A stretch of DNA of 64,000 nt from Tabrizicola thermarum (GCF_003574395.1 NZ_QMJY01000082.1:124001-188000); one strand, 5' to 3'; shown: positions 1 to 8,020, counted from the first letter of the stretch. The notes: generated from the sequence alone by a model not told the origin. Numbers and translations are program-made.

Positions 1-1038
1 GAGGAAAACCGCATCGAACTCGTCGACGGGCAGTCGATTTCCTACGACTACATCGTCATCGCCACCGGGCCGGAGCTGGCCTTCGACGAGATCGAGGGGT
101 TTGGCCCGCATGGCGGCTTCACGCAGTCGGTCTGCCACATCGACCATGCGCTGGCGGCCAAGGAGGTCTTCGAAAAGCTCTTGGCCAATCCCGGCCCGGT
201 CATCATCGGTGCGGCGCAGGGGGCCAGCTGTTTCGGCCCGGCCTATGAATTCCTGTTCATCCTGGAAACCGCCCTGCGCCGCGCCAAGATCCGCGACAAG
301 GTGCCGATGACCTTCGTCACGCCCGAGCCCTACATCGGCCACCTGGGCCTGGATGGGGTCGGCGACACCAAGGGGCTTCTGGAATCCCAGATGCGCGAAA
401 AGCACATCAAATGGATGACCAACACCCGGATCAAGCGGGTGGAGGACGGCCACATGTTCGTCGAGGAAGTGAACGAGGACGGCAGCGTGAAGGCCGAACG
501 TGACCTGCCCTTCGCCTTCTCGATGATGCTGCCCGCCTTCCGGGGGATCAAGCCGGTCTCGGGAATCGAGGGCCTGTCGAACCCGCGCGGCTTCACCATC
601 GTGGACAAGCACCAGCAGAACCCCAAGTACAAGAACGTCTTCGCCGTGGGCGTCTGCGTGGCGATCCCGCCGATGGGGCCGACGCCTGTTCCCTGCGGCG
701 TCCCGAAGACCGGGTTCATGATCGAATCCATGGTCACCGCGACGGCGCACAACATCGGCAATCTGGTGCGCGGCAAGGAACCCGACAGCGTCGGCACCTG
801 GAACGCGGTCTGCCTGGCAGACTTCGGCGACGGGGGCATCGCCTTTGTCGCGCAACCCCAGATCCCGCCCCGGAACGTCAACTGGTCGTCATCGGGCAAA
901 TGGGTCCATGTCGCCAAGGCGGGCTTCGAGAAATACTTCATCCGCAAGCTGCGGAAGGGCACCTCGGAACCGTTCTACGAAAGCCTCGCGCTGAAGGTGC
1001 TGGGGATCGACAAACTGAAAGAAACCACGAAAGGGTAA
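1..1038 (+). CDS. sqr: Sulfide:quinone oxidoreductase, 5'-truncated by the window edge
   Basis: C-terminal 345 residues of a flavoprotein that oxidises sulfide and passes the electrons to the quinone pool at the membrane. The frame is open from base 1, so the N-terminal FAD-binding segment lies outside the window. The three SQR cysteines are visible: SVCHIDHA (Cys codon at 133), QGASCFGPAYEF (Cys codon at 229) and VPCGVPKTG (Cys codon at 694). The second FAD/quinone part (IPPMGPTPVPCG) is intact, followed by an amphipathic C-terminal region typical of membrane-associated SQRs. It lies 4 nt upstream of a DUF2892 gene and one gene from an SqrR-like repressor, which supports a sulfide function over the related NDH-2 or flavocytochrome c families. 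The SQR subtype was not resolved. Confidence 0.9.
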   Translation, partial: EENRIELVDGQSISYDYIVIATGPELAFDEIEGFGPHGGFTQSVCHIDHALAAKEVFEKLLANPGPVIIGAAQGASCFGPAYEFLFILETALRRAKIRDKVPMTFVTPEPYIGHLGLDGVGDTKGLLESQMREKHIKWMTNTRIKRVEDGHMFVEEVNEDGSVKAERDLPFAFSMMLPAFRGIKPVSGIEGLSNPRGFTIVDKHQQNPKYKNVFAVGVCVAIPPMGPTPVPCGVPKTGFMIESMVTATAHNIGNLVRGKEPDSVGTWNAVCLADFGDGGIAFVAQPQIPPRNVNWSSSGKWVHVAKAGFEKYFIRKLRKGTSEPFYESLALKVLGIDKLKETTKG

Positions 1039-1042
1039 CGAA

Positions 1043-1246
1043 ATGACACTTGATGCTGCGGTCCTGCGTTTCGCCGGGGTCATGGTCCTTCTCAGCGTCG
1101 TGCTGACGGTCTATGTCTCGCCGCTGTTCGTCTGGTTCACCGTCTTCATCGGCCTCAACCTTCTGCAATCGTCGTTCACCGGTTTCTGCCCGGCGGCGAT
1201 GGTGTTCCGGGCGATGGGGATCAAGAAGGGCTGTGCCTTCGAATAG
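1043..1246 (+). CDS. DUF2892 (YgaP-like) small inner-membrane protein
   Basis: A 67-residue protein with two hydrophobic segments (about residues 9-25 and 28-44) and the signature GFCPAAMVFRAMGIKKG, typical of the DUF2892 family that forms the membrane part of YgaP-type rhodanese proteins. It sits between sqr (4-nt gap) and the sqrR-like gene, whose Shine-Dalgarno sequence overlaps this gene's stop codon, so the three are almost certainly one operon. Such proteins recur beside SQR, rhodanese and sulfur-transfer genes. A role in handling sulfane sulfur at the membrane is inferred. The conserved Cys in FCP could carry persulfide, but nothing in the sequence proves it. Confidence 0.85.
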   Translation: MTLDAAVLRFAGVMVLLSVVLTVYVSPLFVWFTVFIGLNLLQSSFTGFCPAAMVFRAMGIKKGCAFE

Positions 1247-1255
1247 GAGCATGTG

Positions 1256-1570
1256 ATGGCCGAGATTCTGGAAGGCTTCGGCGGGACGGCCGAGCAGGCC
1301 GCAAAGGCGGTGGCGCTCCTGAAGTCGCTCTCGCACGAGGGGCGGCTGCAAATGCTCTGCTGCCTTGTCGATGGCGATCTGAACGTCACCCAGCTTGCCG
1401 AGGCCCTGGGCACCAGCCCCGTCAGCGTCTCGCAACAGCTGATGCGGCTGCGCGCGGAAGGGATCGTGACCACGCGGCGCGAGGGCAAGAGCGTCTACTA
1501 CCACCTGGCCAACGCAGAGGTTGCCGCGATCGTCTCCGTCCTGCGCGACACCTTCTGCCGGATCCACTAG
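1256..1570 (+). CDS. sqrR: ArsR-family repressor, SqrR-type sulfide/persulfide sensor
   Basis: A 104-residue winged-helix regulator. The recognition helix region is about residues 43-63 (VTQLAEALGTSPVSVSQQL), with the wing at RREGKSVYYH. Metal-site motifs of classical ArsR/SmtB proteins (ELCVCDL type) are absent. Instead Cys35 (of the pair Cys35-Cys36) and Cys101 are 66 residues apart, the same spacing as Cys41 and Cys107, which form the tetrasulfide bridge in Rhodobacter capsulatus SqrR. Together with the upstream sqr this makes a sulfide-responsive repressor of its own operon the best call; BigR-like is the alternative. ATG 1256 is preferred over GTG 1253 because AGGAG at 1245-1249 is 6 nt upstream of it. 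The promoter and operator lie outside the window. Confidence 0.88.
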   Translation: MAEILEGFGGTAEQAAKAVALLKSLSHEGRLQMLCCLVDGDLNVTQLAEALGTSPVSVSQQLMRLRAEGIVTTRREGKSVYYHLANAEVAAIVSVLRDTFCRIH

Positions 1571-1639
1571 GCCAATCCCGGCGGGGACACAGGCGATGGC
1601 GGCCTGGCCGGCCATGACGCAACCCGCCCCAGTGCTGTT

Positions 1640-1667
1640 CCCCGGCGCCGTTTCGGCGGCACCGGGG
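1640..1667 (-). terminator. GC-rich hairpin just after kdsA, possible terminator
   Basis: CCCCGG (1640-1645) pairs with CCGGGG (1662-1667) and CGCCG with CGGCG inside it, leaving a TTT loop and a 3-nt bulge. It starts 7 nt beyond the kdsA stop in the convergent gap with sqrR. There is no U-tract on either strand, so intrinsic termination is uncertain; it could instead block 3' exonucleases. Confidence 0.35.
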
Positions 1668-1673
1668 TGCCGC

Positions 1674-2504
1674 TCAGACGCGCAGCGGATCGGCCTTGGC
1701 CAGCCGGTCGAAGGCCATCAGGCTGTCGACCACAGCGGGCATGTCGCCCAACGGGATCATGTTCGGCCCGTCCGACGGGGCCCGGTCCGGGTCCTCGTGC
1801 GTCTCGATGAAGACGCCGGCAATCCCCAGTGACACCGCGGCCCGCGCCATCACCGGCGCGAACTCGCGCTGCCCGCCCGAGCTTGTGCCCTGCCCACCCG
1901 GCTGCTGCACCGAATGGGTCGCATCCATGATGACCGGCCAACCGGTCCGCGCCATGATCGGCAAGGACCGCATGTCGGCCACCAGCGTGTTGTAGCCGAA
2001 ACTCACCCCGCGCTCGGTCAGCAGGATGCGTTCGTTCCCGGTCGAGGCGACTTTGGCCGCGACATTCGCCATGTCCCACGGGGCGAGGAACTGCCCCTTC
2101 TTCACGTTCACCACCGCCCCGGTCTCGCCCGCGGCCAGCAGGAGGTCGGTCTGGCGGCAGAGAAAGGCCGGGATCTGGATCACGTCGACCACCCGCGCTG
2201 CCTCACGCGCCTGACCGGCATCGTGGACGTCGGTCAGCACCGGCATCCCCATCCCGCGCACCGCCTCCAGAACCCTGAGGCCCGCTTCCATCCCAAGGCC
2301 CCGCTTGCCCGCCAGCGAGGTGCGGTTGGCCTTGTCGTAACTGGCCTTGAACACATATTGCGCCCCCGCGGCGCGGCAGGCCTCGGCCATCCGGCCCGCG
2401 ATCATCTGTGCGTGATCCAGGCTTTCCAGCTGGCAGGGCCCGGCGATGACCAGCAGCGGCCGGTCGTTGCCGACGGTCAGCCCGCCGATCTTCACATCCT
2501 TCAT
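1674..2504 (-). CDS. kdsA: 3-deoxy-8-phosphooctulonate synthase (Kdo-8-P synthase)
   Basis: A 276-residue cytosolic TIM-barrel enzyme that condenses phosphoenolpyruvate with D-arabinose 5-phosphate to give Kdo-8-phosphate, the precursor of the Kdo of LPS and of the poly-Kdo linker of group 2 capsules. Recognisable family stretches are IAGPCQLES near the N-terminus, KASYDKANRTS, LTDVHD, VNVKKGQF and the ATHSVQQPGG loop. ATG 2504 is chosen over an upstream TTG at 2510, giving the usual length. The gene follows kpsE on the same strand (22-nt gap), so it probably belongs to the capsule export operon rather than to an eno/pyrG housekeeping cluster, and may be dedicated to capsule linker synthesis. 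Confidence 0.95.
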   Translation of the reverse strand: MKDVKIGGLTVGNDRPLLVIAGPCQLESLDHAQMIAGRMAEACRAAGAQYVFKASYDKANRTSLAGKRGLGMEAGLRVLEAVRGMGMPVLTDVHDAGQAREAARVVDVIQIPAFLCRQTDLLLAAGETGAVVNVKKGQFLAPWDMANVAAKVASTGNERILLTERGVSFGYNTLVADMRSLPIMARTGWPVIMDATHSVQQPGGQGTSSGGQREFAPVMARAAVSLGIAGVFIETHEDPDRAPSDGPNMIPLGDMPAVVDSLMAFDRLAKADPLRV

Positions 2505-2526
2505 GCCCAATCCTCGCGTCCGATCC

Positions 2527-4305
2527 TTACGACGAGACCTGTTCCCGCAGGATCGCGGCGGTCATCGAGACCATGAGGTAAATCCCCAGAAGGATCAACA
2601 TGGTGACCAGCGTGTTCTCGAAGGCGCGCGGGTAGGATGGTTCATCCGGGGGGATCGGGCTGACCGACAGCGACAGATAGCGCACCTGCCGGTTGGCCTC
2701 GATCCGGGCGGTTTCCATCGACTGAAGCGCCTGGGCCAGCAGCATTTGGCGCGTCTGTACATCCGACTGGGCGATCAGCAATTCACCCTGGATTTCGGCA
2801 AGGCTCGATGCCCCCGCCGTGTTCTCGGTCAGGCGGGCGCGCAGCGTGGCCACCTGATCCTCCAGCGTCGCGATCCGGCGCTTGATCGGCTCCATCCGGG
2901 CCTGGTTCGGCTCGGGGTTGGCTTCCATCTGGGCCAGCGACAGCCGTTCCTGCGTGATCTGGTTCTCCAGCCCGCTGATCTGGCCCACGATCAGGCCGAC
3001 CTCGGTTTCGGACGAGATGATCTTGAACTTCTCCTGCAGCCCGATCAGCTTGCGCTGCGCGGCCATCAGCGCCTCTTGCGCCGCATCGTAACCCGCCTGG
3101 GCATCGCGCATCTGGTCTTCGCGCAGGCGCTGGGTCAGGTGGTCGACCTGGCCTTCGGCATATTTGATGAGCTGGCGCGACCATTCCGCGGCCACCTGCG
3201 GATCGGCGGCCATCACGTCCATACGGATGACGCCTTCCGTCGTGTCGAACGAGATCTTCAGGTACTTCCGGTAGACCTTGTAGGCCGCCTCCAGCGTGGC
3301 GTCGGGTGCCAGCCGTTGCAGCGGATCGATCCGGGTGTCCTGGAAATGCCTGCGGAAGCCCCCATCCTGATCCAGCCGCGCCATCGCCTCGCGCGATTGC
3401 AGATAGCCCTGCACGGCAATCGAATCCTGCGAGGTCGCAAAAGCCGTGCCCGAGAAGAGTCCGCCCAGCGACCCCCCCGACGAGGCGGGACCGGCCTGCT
3501 GGATCACGAATTCCGACCGCACCGAATAGATCGGTGTGGCGATCACGTAGAAGTACCAGCCGGCCAGGAATGTCGGCAACAGGACAAAGGCGACCATCCG
3601 GGCGCCAAGCAGCGCCAGCCGCCGCCGCCGCCGCCGCGCGATGTCCTGCTGCATCCGCAGGATTTCCGCCGCCTGATTGACCTCGGCCCGCTGTTCGGTC
3701 GAGGGCACGGCGACAGGTTTCGCGCGTTTCGGCAGCTGGATCGTGTCACCCGGCAGGCGGGTCAGTTCGCGGCTGGCTTCGCGCGGTCCACCAGCCCCGG
3801 CAGAGGCGGCATCGGTCCCGGACGAGACGATCCGCAGCATCGACGCGCGCGAGAACGGGTCGATCCCGGCCTCGCGCAGCAGGCGGACGGCATCAAATTC
3901 GGATTTCGGCGTGATGCCGTGCTTTTGCGCGATCAGTATCGCGCGGCGCAGCTGGCGGCTGGTCAGGCCCTCGGCCGCAATGGCGGCCAGGGCTGCCTCG
4001 ATCTGGTCCGGCGTTTCCGCCTTGGGCACCGGTTGCTGGAGGCCCGGCGTGGCGGGGTCGGTGGTCTTGCCTTGCGCGGCCATCCCCTGCGCCACCTGCT
4101 GCCCGCCCGGGGCGGCCGCGCCCGTCGGCTCCGCGCCGTCCGCCGCAGGCTCCTGCGGCCGGTCCTCGTCGCGCCGGAAGTCCAGGTTTCCGAACCCGTC
4201 TTCCTGGGTGTCGAACATCCCGGCGCCCGACGCGGCGTCATCGGGGGCGGCCGGTCGTTCGACCCGGCGGACGTTATAGCGCGCGGCCTTAGGATTGGTA
4301 GTCAT
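2527..4305 (-). CDS. kpsE: Capsule polysaccharide export inner-membrane protein, KpsE/CtrB type
   Basis: A 592-residue polysaccharide co-polymerase 2 family protein linking the inner-membrane ABC exporter to the outer-membrane channel. Membrane segments are near residues 235-255 (VLLPTFLAGWYFYVIATPIY) and at the C-terminus (TLVTMLILLGIYLMVSMTAAI). Between them lies a periplasmic domain with a long coiled coil (about 410-530, rich in Q, E, L and A). KpsE is usually near 380 residues. Here about 230 extra cytoplasmic residues precede TM1: an Ala/Pro/Glu-rich disordered tract and a compact helical stretch (about 95-165). The ATG overlaps the 3' end of kpsT by 17 nt, so the two are translationally coupled. 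Confidence 0.88.
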   Translation of the reverse strand: MTTNPKAARYNVRRVERPAAPDDAASGAGMFDTQEDGFGNLDFRRDEDRPQEPAADGAEPTGAAAPGGQQVAQGMAAQGKTTDPATPGLQQPVPKAETPDQIEAALAAIAAEGLTSRQLRRAILIAQKHGITPKSEFDAVRLLREAGIDPFSRASMLRIVSSGTDAASAGAGGPREASRELTRLPGDTIQLPKRAKPVAVPSTEQRAEVNQAAEILRMQQDIARRRRRRLALLGARMVAFVLLPTFLAGWYFYVIATPIYSVRSEFVIQQAGPASSGGSLGGLFSGTAFATSQDSIAVQGYLQSREAMARLDQDGGFRRHFQDTRIDPLQRLAPDATLEAAYKVYRKYLKISFDTTEGVIRMDVMAADPQVAAEWSRQLIKYAEGQVDHLTQRLREDQMRDAQAGYDAAQEALMAAQRKLIGLQEKFKIISSETEVGLIVGQISGLENQITQERLSLAQMEANPEPNQARMEPIKRRIATLEDQVATLRARLTENTAGASSLAEIQGELLIAQSDVQTRQMLLAQALQSMETARIEANRQVRYLSLSVSPIPPDEPSYPRAFENTLVTMLILLGIYLMVSMTAAILREQVSS

Positions 4306-4942
4306 ACAGGCGTTTCGCTTCTTCTAGGGTCTCGAACTGATACAGCTTGCCGTTCCTCAGGACCGCGGCCGACCGGCAGAACCGTTCCAGCGTCTTGGGC
4401 GAGTGCGAGACGATGATGACCGTGGCATTCTTCAGCCGCTCCTGAAGGATGTTCCCGGCCTTGCGGTTGAACTCCACATCCGCCGTGGCGGGCATGCCTT
4501 CGTCGATCAGGTAGATGTCGAACTCGATCGACAGCAGAAGCGAGAACGAGAACCGGCTGCGCATCCCCGAGGAATAGGTGGCCAGCGGCATCTCGAAGTA
4601 TTCGCCAAGGCCGCAGACCCAGCGGCAGAAGCTTTCGACATAGTCGGGGTCAAGGCCATAGAGCCGCGCGATATAGCGGCAGTTTTCCTTGGCCGAATGC
4701 TTGTTGTTCACGCCCCCCATGAAGCCCAGCGGGAAGGACACCCGCGAGGTTTTCCTGATCACACCCTCATCCGGCTTTTCCAGACCCGCCATCATGTTGA
4801 TGATCGTGGTCTTGCCCGTGCCGTTCGCGGCCAGGATCCCCATGGAATTGCCGAGATCGACCCGGAACGAGGCGCGGTCAAGGATCACCTTGCGCTGCGT
4901 TCCGGTCCAGAACGACTTGGACACATTTTGAAACTCGATCAT
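4289..4942 (-). CDS. kpsT: Capsule polysaccharide ABC exporter, ATP-binding protein
   Basis: A 217-residue ATPase of the KpsT/CtrD type that powers export of lipid-linked capsular polysaccharide. Visible motifs are Walker A (AANGTGKTT, with Ala in the usual first Gly position), signature SSGMRSR, Walker B FDIYLIDE followed by GMPATAD, and the H-loop VSHSPKTL. ATG 4942 (MIEFQNVSK) is preferred, with GAGG about 7 nt upstream; the frame stays open further upstream only to a GTG. It is first in the minus-strand run kpsT-kpsE-kdsA. The membrane permease KpsM, normally adjacent, is not in the window: the next upstream gene on this strand is an antiporter. Confidence 0.9.
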   Translation of the reverse strand: MIEFQNVSKSFWTGTQRKVILDRASFRVDLGNSMGILAANGTGKTTIINMMAGLEKPDEGVIRKTSRVSFPLGFMGGVNNKHSAKENCRYIARLYGLDPDYVESFCRWVCGLGEYFEMPLATYSSGMRSRFSFSLLLSIEFDIYLIDEGMPATADVEFNRKAGNILQERLKNATVIIVSHSPKTLERFCRSAAVLRNGKLYQFETLEEAKRLYDYQS

Positions 4943-5071
4943 CGCTGCCTCGGCGCCCCGCACTCAGGCGTCTGCGACCTGATTAGTGGCATATCGTTAA
5001 CATCGGGTTTGTGGCCTTAAAAGGGCCGGAGCCCGGCAAGCACGCCTTGCGGGCGGGCAAAGGCGCATCCT

Positions 5072-6292
5072 TCACGGATCCGTGTTGCCTGCGCGCGGAC
5101 GGGTGGCCAGGGCAAGCGCACCGGCCGCAAGGCTCAGCGCCAGACCCAGCCGGGCCGCCTCCTGCATCGCGCCGCCGGGCAGCGCGATATCCAGCGCCAG
5201 CACCGGAACGGTAAAGCCCATGCCCAGGATCAGGACCACTCGCAGGATGTCGCGCAGGCTCAGCCCCGGCGGCAGGCGCAGGCGCAAGGCGGCGATCAGG
5301 CCAAGGCCCAGAAGCAGCATGCCCACGGGCCGCCCCAGCCACAGCGCGGCCAGCACCGTCACCGTGGTCGGCGCAAAGGCCGACAGGTCGACCCCGCCGC
5401 GCGTCAGGCCGAACAGGAACAGGATCCCCGTCAGGGGCCAGGCCAGCGCCTGCGCCAAACGGTTCAAGGGATCGTGCAGCAGTTCCTCGACCTCGGCGAA
5501 CAGGCCGAAGCTGCGGTCGGCATGGGCGATGGCCGGGATCACCGGCAACAGCCCCAGCGCCGGCGGCAGGCCCGAGGCGGCGACGCCGATCCAGGACAGC
5601 AGCCCCGCAAGCACATAGGGCAACAGCCGGTCGCGCGCACGCCGGTGCCGCTCGGGCGCGTCGGGCGACGGTGGACGACCGAAGGCCAGCCAGACCCCCA
5701 GGGCCGCCACGACGGGCAGGGCCAGCCAGGCCAGCCGCAGCGAGACCGCAGGATGGGTCAGCCCTGCGATCAGCAGCGCCAGGATGTCGGTGGCGGTCGC
5801 CAGAAGCAGCAGGAGATGCAGCGCCAGCGACCCGCGCGGAAAGATCGCCCGCCCGACCAGAAAGCACAGCACCACGTCCGACCCCAGCGGCACTTGCCAG
5901 CCCGTGGCAAATCCCGCTTCCTCGGCCGTCTCGATCAGGCTGCCGACCAGAACCCAGACCAGCACCGCGCCGATCATGCCGCCCAGCACCATGCCCACCG
6001 GCAGGACCGCCTGCCGCCCCTTCAGCGCGCCATGCTCCAGCACCAGCGCCTCCCACAGCTCCTTGCCGACCACGAACAGGAACAGGGCCATCAGCCCGTC
6101 CGATACCAGGCTCATCGGCGTCAGGCTGATCGGCAGCGGCGCAAGCCAGTCCGGCAGGTTCAGGTCAAGAAGCCGCCACTCGATGCTGTCGTAATAGCTG
6201 GCGGGGGCCAGGTTCACCCAGACCGTCGCCAGGACGGCGCCCCCCAGCAGGGCCTGGGCAAGGCGCGGCACGAAAGAAGAGACGCGATACAT
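5072..6292 (-). CDS. NhaA-family Na+/H+ antiporter with divergent ion-binding residues
   Basis: A 406-residue polytopic membrane protein of the NhaA fold. Family landmarks are DGLMALFLFVVGKEL (about 65-79), GWQVPLGSDVVLC (131-143) and LGMGFTVPVLALDIALPG near the C-terminus. By hand alignment to E. coli NhaA, Asp133 is kept (Asp139), but the essential Asp163-Asp164 pair reads Thr168-Asp169, and Lys300 (GKPLG) is Arg321 (GRPVG). Transport of Na+ or Li+ for H+ at the inner membrane is assumed from the family; stoichiometry and ion choice are open. ATG 6292 gives a start that matches the family; the frame extends upstream only with non-conserved sequence. It appears to be a single-gene unit, divergent from the UDG-like gene. 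Confidence 0.82.
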   Translation of the reverse strand: MYRVSSFVPRLAQALLGGAVLATVWVNLAPASYYDSIEWRLLDLNLPDWLAPLPISLTPMSLVSDGLMALFLFVVGKELWEALVLEHGALKGRQAVLPVGMVLGGMIGAVLVWVLVGSLIETAEEAGFATGWQVPLGSDVVLCFLVGRAIFPRGSLALHLLLLLATATDILALLIAGLTHPAVSLRLAWLALPVVAALGVWLAFGRPPSPDAPERHRRARDRLLPYVLAGLLSWIGVAASGLPPALGLLPVIPAIAHADRSFGLFAEVEELLHDPLNRLAQALAWPLTGILFLFGLTRGGVDLSAFAPTTVTVLAALWLGRPVGMLLLGLGLIAALRLRLPPGLSLRDILRVVLILGMGFTVPVLALDIALPGGAMQEAARLGLALSLAAGALALATRPRAGNTDP

Positions 6293-6416
6293 GAGACAAG
6301 GTCCGTCAGGGTCTTCGGGCCATTTGACCCGGAATCCCGCGCCCCGCAATGGGACTGACGCCGACCGACCGGGATGACGGCTTGCGCCCGCAAGTGGAAG
6401 CGGCCAGCTTTCGCCG

Positions 6417-7001
6417 ATGGACCTTGCCGCCGACATCCGGGCCTGCCGCCTTTGCGCCGACCGCTTCGCCGCCACCGCGACCGCCCACGGCCCGCGCCCC
6501 GTCGTCTGGTTCCGCCCCGGCGCGCGGCTCTTGATCGCCGGTCAGGCCCCCGGCGCGCGGGTGCATGACAGCGGGCGGCCCTTCACCGACCGCTCCGGCG
6601 ACCGGCTGCGCGACTGGTTGGGGGTGAGCGAGGCCGAGTTCTACGATCTTTCCCGCGTGGCGATCGTGCCGATGGCCTTCTGCTTTCCGGGCTATGACGC
6701 CAGGGGTGCGGACCTGCCGCCGCCCCCGATCTGCGCCCAGACCTGGCGCGCGCGCGTGATGGACAGCCTTGGCCCTCTGCCGCTGACCCTTCTTGTCGGC
6801 GGGGCCGCAATCCGCTGGCATCTGGGCCTGCGGGACGTGACGCAGGCCGTGGCCGATTGGCGCGCCCCGGCCTCGCGTGGCGTCTTTCCCTTGCCGCATC
6901 CCTCGTGGCGGAATACGGGGTGGCTGAAACGCCATCCGTGGTTCCAGGCCGAGCTTCTTCCGGCCCTGCGCGCCCGGGTGCGAGAGGTGCTGGATGTCTG
7001 A
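6417..7001 (+). CDS. Uracil-DNA-glycosylase superfamily protein
   Basis: A 194-residue protein with the UDG fold: the first active-site motif reads GQAPGARVHDSGRPF (about residues 42-56) and the second LPHPSWRNTGW (about 161-171), the equivalent of the HPS loop. An N-terminal CRLCADRF motif resembles part of a 4Fe-4S UDG, but only two cysteines are close together, so a cluster is doubtful. The family (uracil-DNA glycosylase-like, COG1573-related) includes members of unproven activity, so glycosylase function is inferred. It overlaps the sseB-like gene by 8 nt, suggesting a two-gene operon. Confidence 0.78.
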   Translation: MDLAADIRACRLCADRFAATATAHGPRPVVWFRPGARLLIAGQAPGARVHDSGRPFTDRSGDRLRDWLGVSEAEFYDLSRVAIVPMAFCFPGYDARGADLPPPPICAQTWRARVMDSLGPLPLTLLVGGAAIRWHLGLRDVTQAVADWRAPASRGVFPLPHPSWRNTGWLKRHPWFQAELLPALRARVREVLDV

Positions 7002-7782
7002 ACTCGTGACCCCGCTCGATGCCGCCCACGCCGCCGTCTCGGCCGACCCCGGGAACGAGGCGCTGCGCCTGCGCTTCTTCGAACGCCTTGCCGATGGCGA
7101 AATGGTGATCCTGCTGGAACGCGAAGCCCAGGGCGACAGCCTGGAGCCGAAGGTGTTCCAGCTGGAGGACGGCCCCGTGGTCCTGGTCTTCGACAGCGAG
7201 GAGCGGCTGGCCAGCTTCACCGGCGGGATCACTCCCTATGCCGCTCTGCCGGGCCGGGTGATCGCGGGGCTTCTGAAGGGGCAGGGGATCGGCATGGGGG
7301 TGAACCTGGGCGTGGCACCTTCGTCGATGCTGCTGCCGCCCGAGGCGATGGACTGGCTGGCCGAAACGCTGGACGGCGGGCCGGAGGAGGTTCAGGCCCT
7401 GCCGCAGGACTTCCTGCCGCCCTCCGTGCCCGAGGCGGTGATCGCAGCACTGGATGCCAAGCTGGCGCGGGCAGGGGGCCTTGCCACCGCGGCACTTCTG
7501 GCCGGGGTCGTCTATCGCGACGGGCGGCGCGGGCATCTTCTGGCGGTTCTGGACGCAGCCGAGGGCGCCGAGGCGGCGCTTGCCCGCGCGATGAACGAGG
7601 CGCTGGTGTTCTCCGGGATCGAGGCGGGCGAGCTCGACGTCGTCTTCCTTCGCGCCTCGGACCCCGCCGCCGCCGTCATGGCCCGCGTCGCGCTGCGCTT
7701 TGACCTGCCATCGCCCCAGGTTCAGGACGCGACCCCCGCTGCCCCCGGCATGGACCCCGCGCGCCCGCCGAAGCTGCGGTGA
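6994..7782 (+). CDS. SseB-family protein
   Basis: A 262-residue cytosolic protein with an N-terminal SseB domain (about residues 15-125; core FFERLADGEMVILLE and LVFDSEERLASFTGG), and a second alpha/beta half. SseB was named in Salmonella, but this housekeeping family is widespread and of unknown biochemical role, so no secretion function is implied. The start ATG lies inside the end of the UDG-like gene. It is followed by about 255 nt without a gene before rplM. Confidence 0.75.
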   Translation: MSELVTPLDAAHAAVSADPGNEALRLRFFERLADGEMVILLEREAQGDSLEPKVFQLEDGPVVLVFDSEERLASFTGGITPYAALPGRVIAGLLKGQGIGMGVNLGVAPSSMLLPPEAMDWLAETLDGGPEEVQALPQDFLPPSVPEAVIAALDAKLARAGGLATAALLAGVVYRDGRRGHLLAVLDAAEGAEAALARAMNEALVFSGIEAGELDVVFLRASDPAAAVMARVALRFDLPSPQVQDATPAAPGMDPARPPKLR

Positions 7783-7863
7783 ACGAATTGAGCGCCTTGC
7801 GGCGCAAGCCCATGTCTCGCCTCTGGCCGTTCCGGCCAACCGGCTCGGGCGGCCTTCGGCGAG

Positions 7864-7886
7864 AGTATTTGGGAAAAGAGCAAGCC
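7864..7886 (+). repeat. AGTATTT...AAAAG intergenic repeat, copy 1
   Basis: The stretch AGTATTTGGGAAAAGAGC, followed by AAGCC, lies 82 nt after the sseB stop. Nearly the same sequence recurs at 25111-25134 (same strand) and 55291-55310 (opposite strand), always in an intergenic gap. It is an imperfect short interspersed repeat of unknown function. Confidence 0.6.
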
Positions 7887-7957
7887 GAAATATGGGGTAA
7901 AATGATACCTGTCTAGCAGATCTTTGATTTTGCTTGATTAAATCTCTGTCGTGGCGC

Positions 7958-7986
7958 TTGACGCTGCACGGACCTTCGGCGATAAG
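7958..7986 (+). promoter_or_regulatory. Predicted sigma70-type promoter of rplM-rpsI
   Basis: TTGACG at 7958-7963, a 17-nt spacer, then GATAAG at 7981-7986. It is followed by a leader of roughly 45 nt before the rplM ATG. It is the best match in the gap; not experimentally supported. Confidence 0.5.
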
Positions 7987-8003
7987 CCTGCATCCGAGTT
8001 TCC

Positions 8004-8020
8004 GGGGGCATCTGGCCCCC
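8004..8020 (+). promoter_or_regulatory. Hairpin in the rplM leader (candidate L13 autoregulatory site or attenuator)
   Basis: GGGGGC (8004-8009) pairs with GCCCCC (8015-8020) around the loop ATCTG and is followed by the pyrimidine tract TTCTTCTTTG, ending about 8 nt before the rplM start at 8039. This has the layout of a small attenuator or a translational operator masking the ribosome site. Confidence 0.45.

Noticed and set aside
2446-4416. 656-codon plus-strand frame opposite kpsE
   Set aside because: Antisense shadow with no domain-like segments.
6994-7782. SseB as a type III secretion component
   Set aside because: This is the widespread housekeeping SseB family; no secretion genes are nearby.
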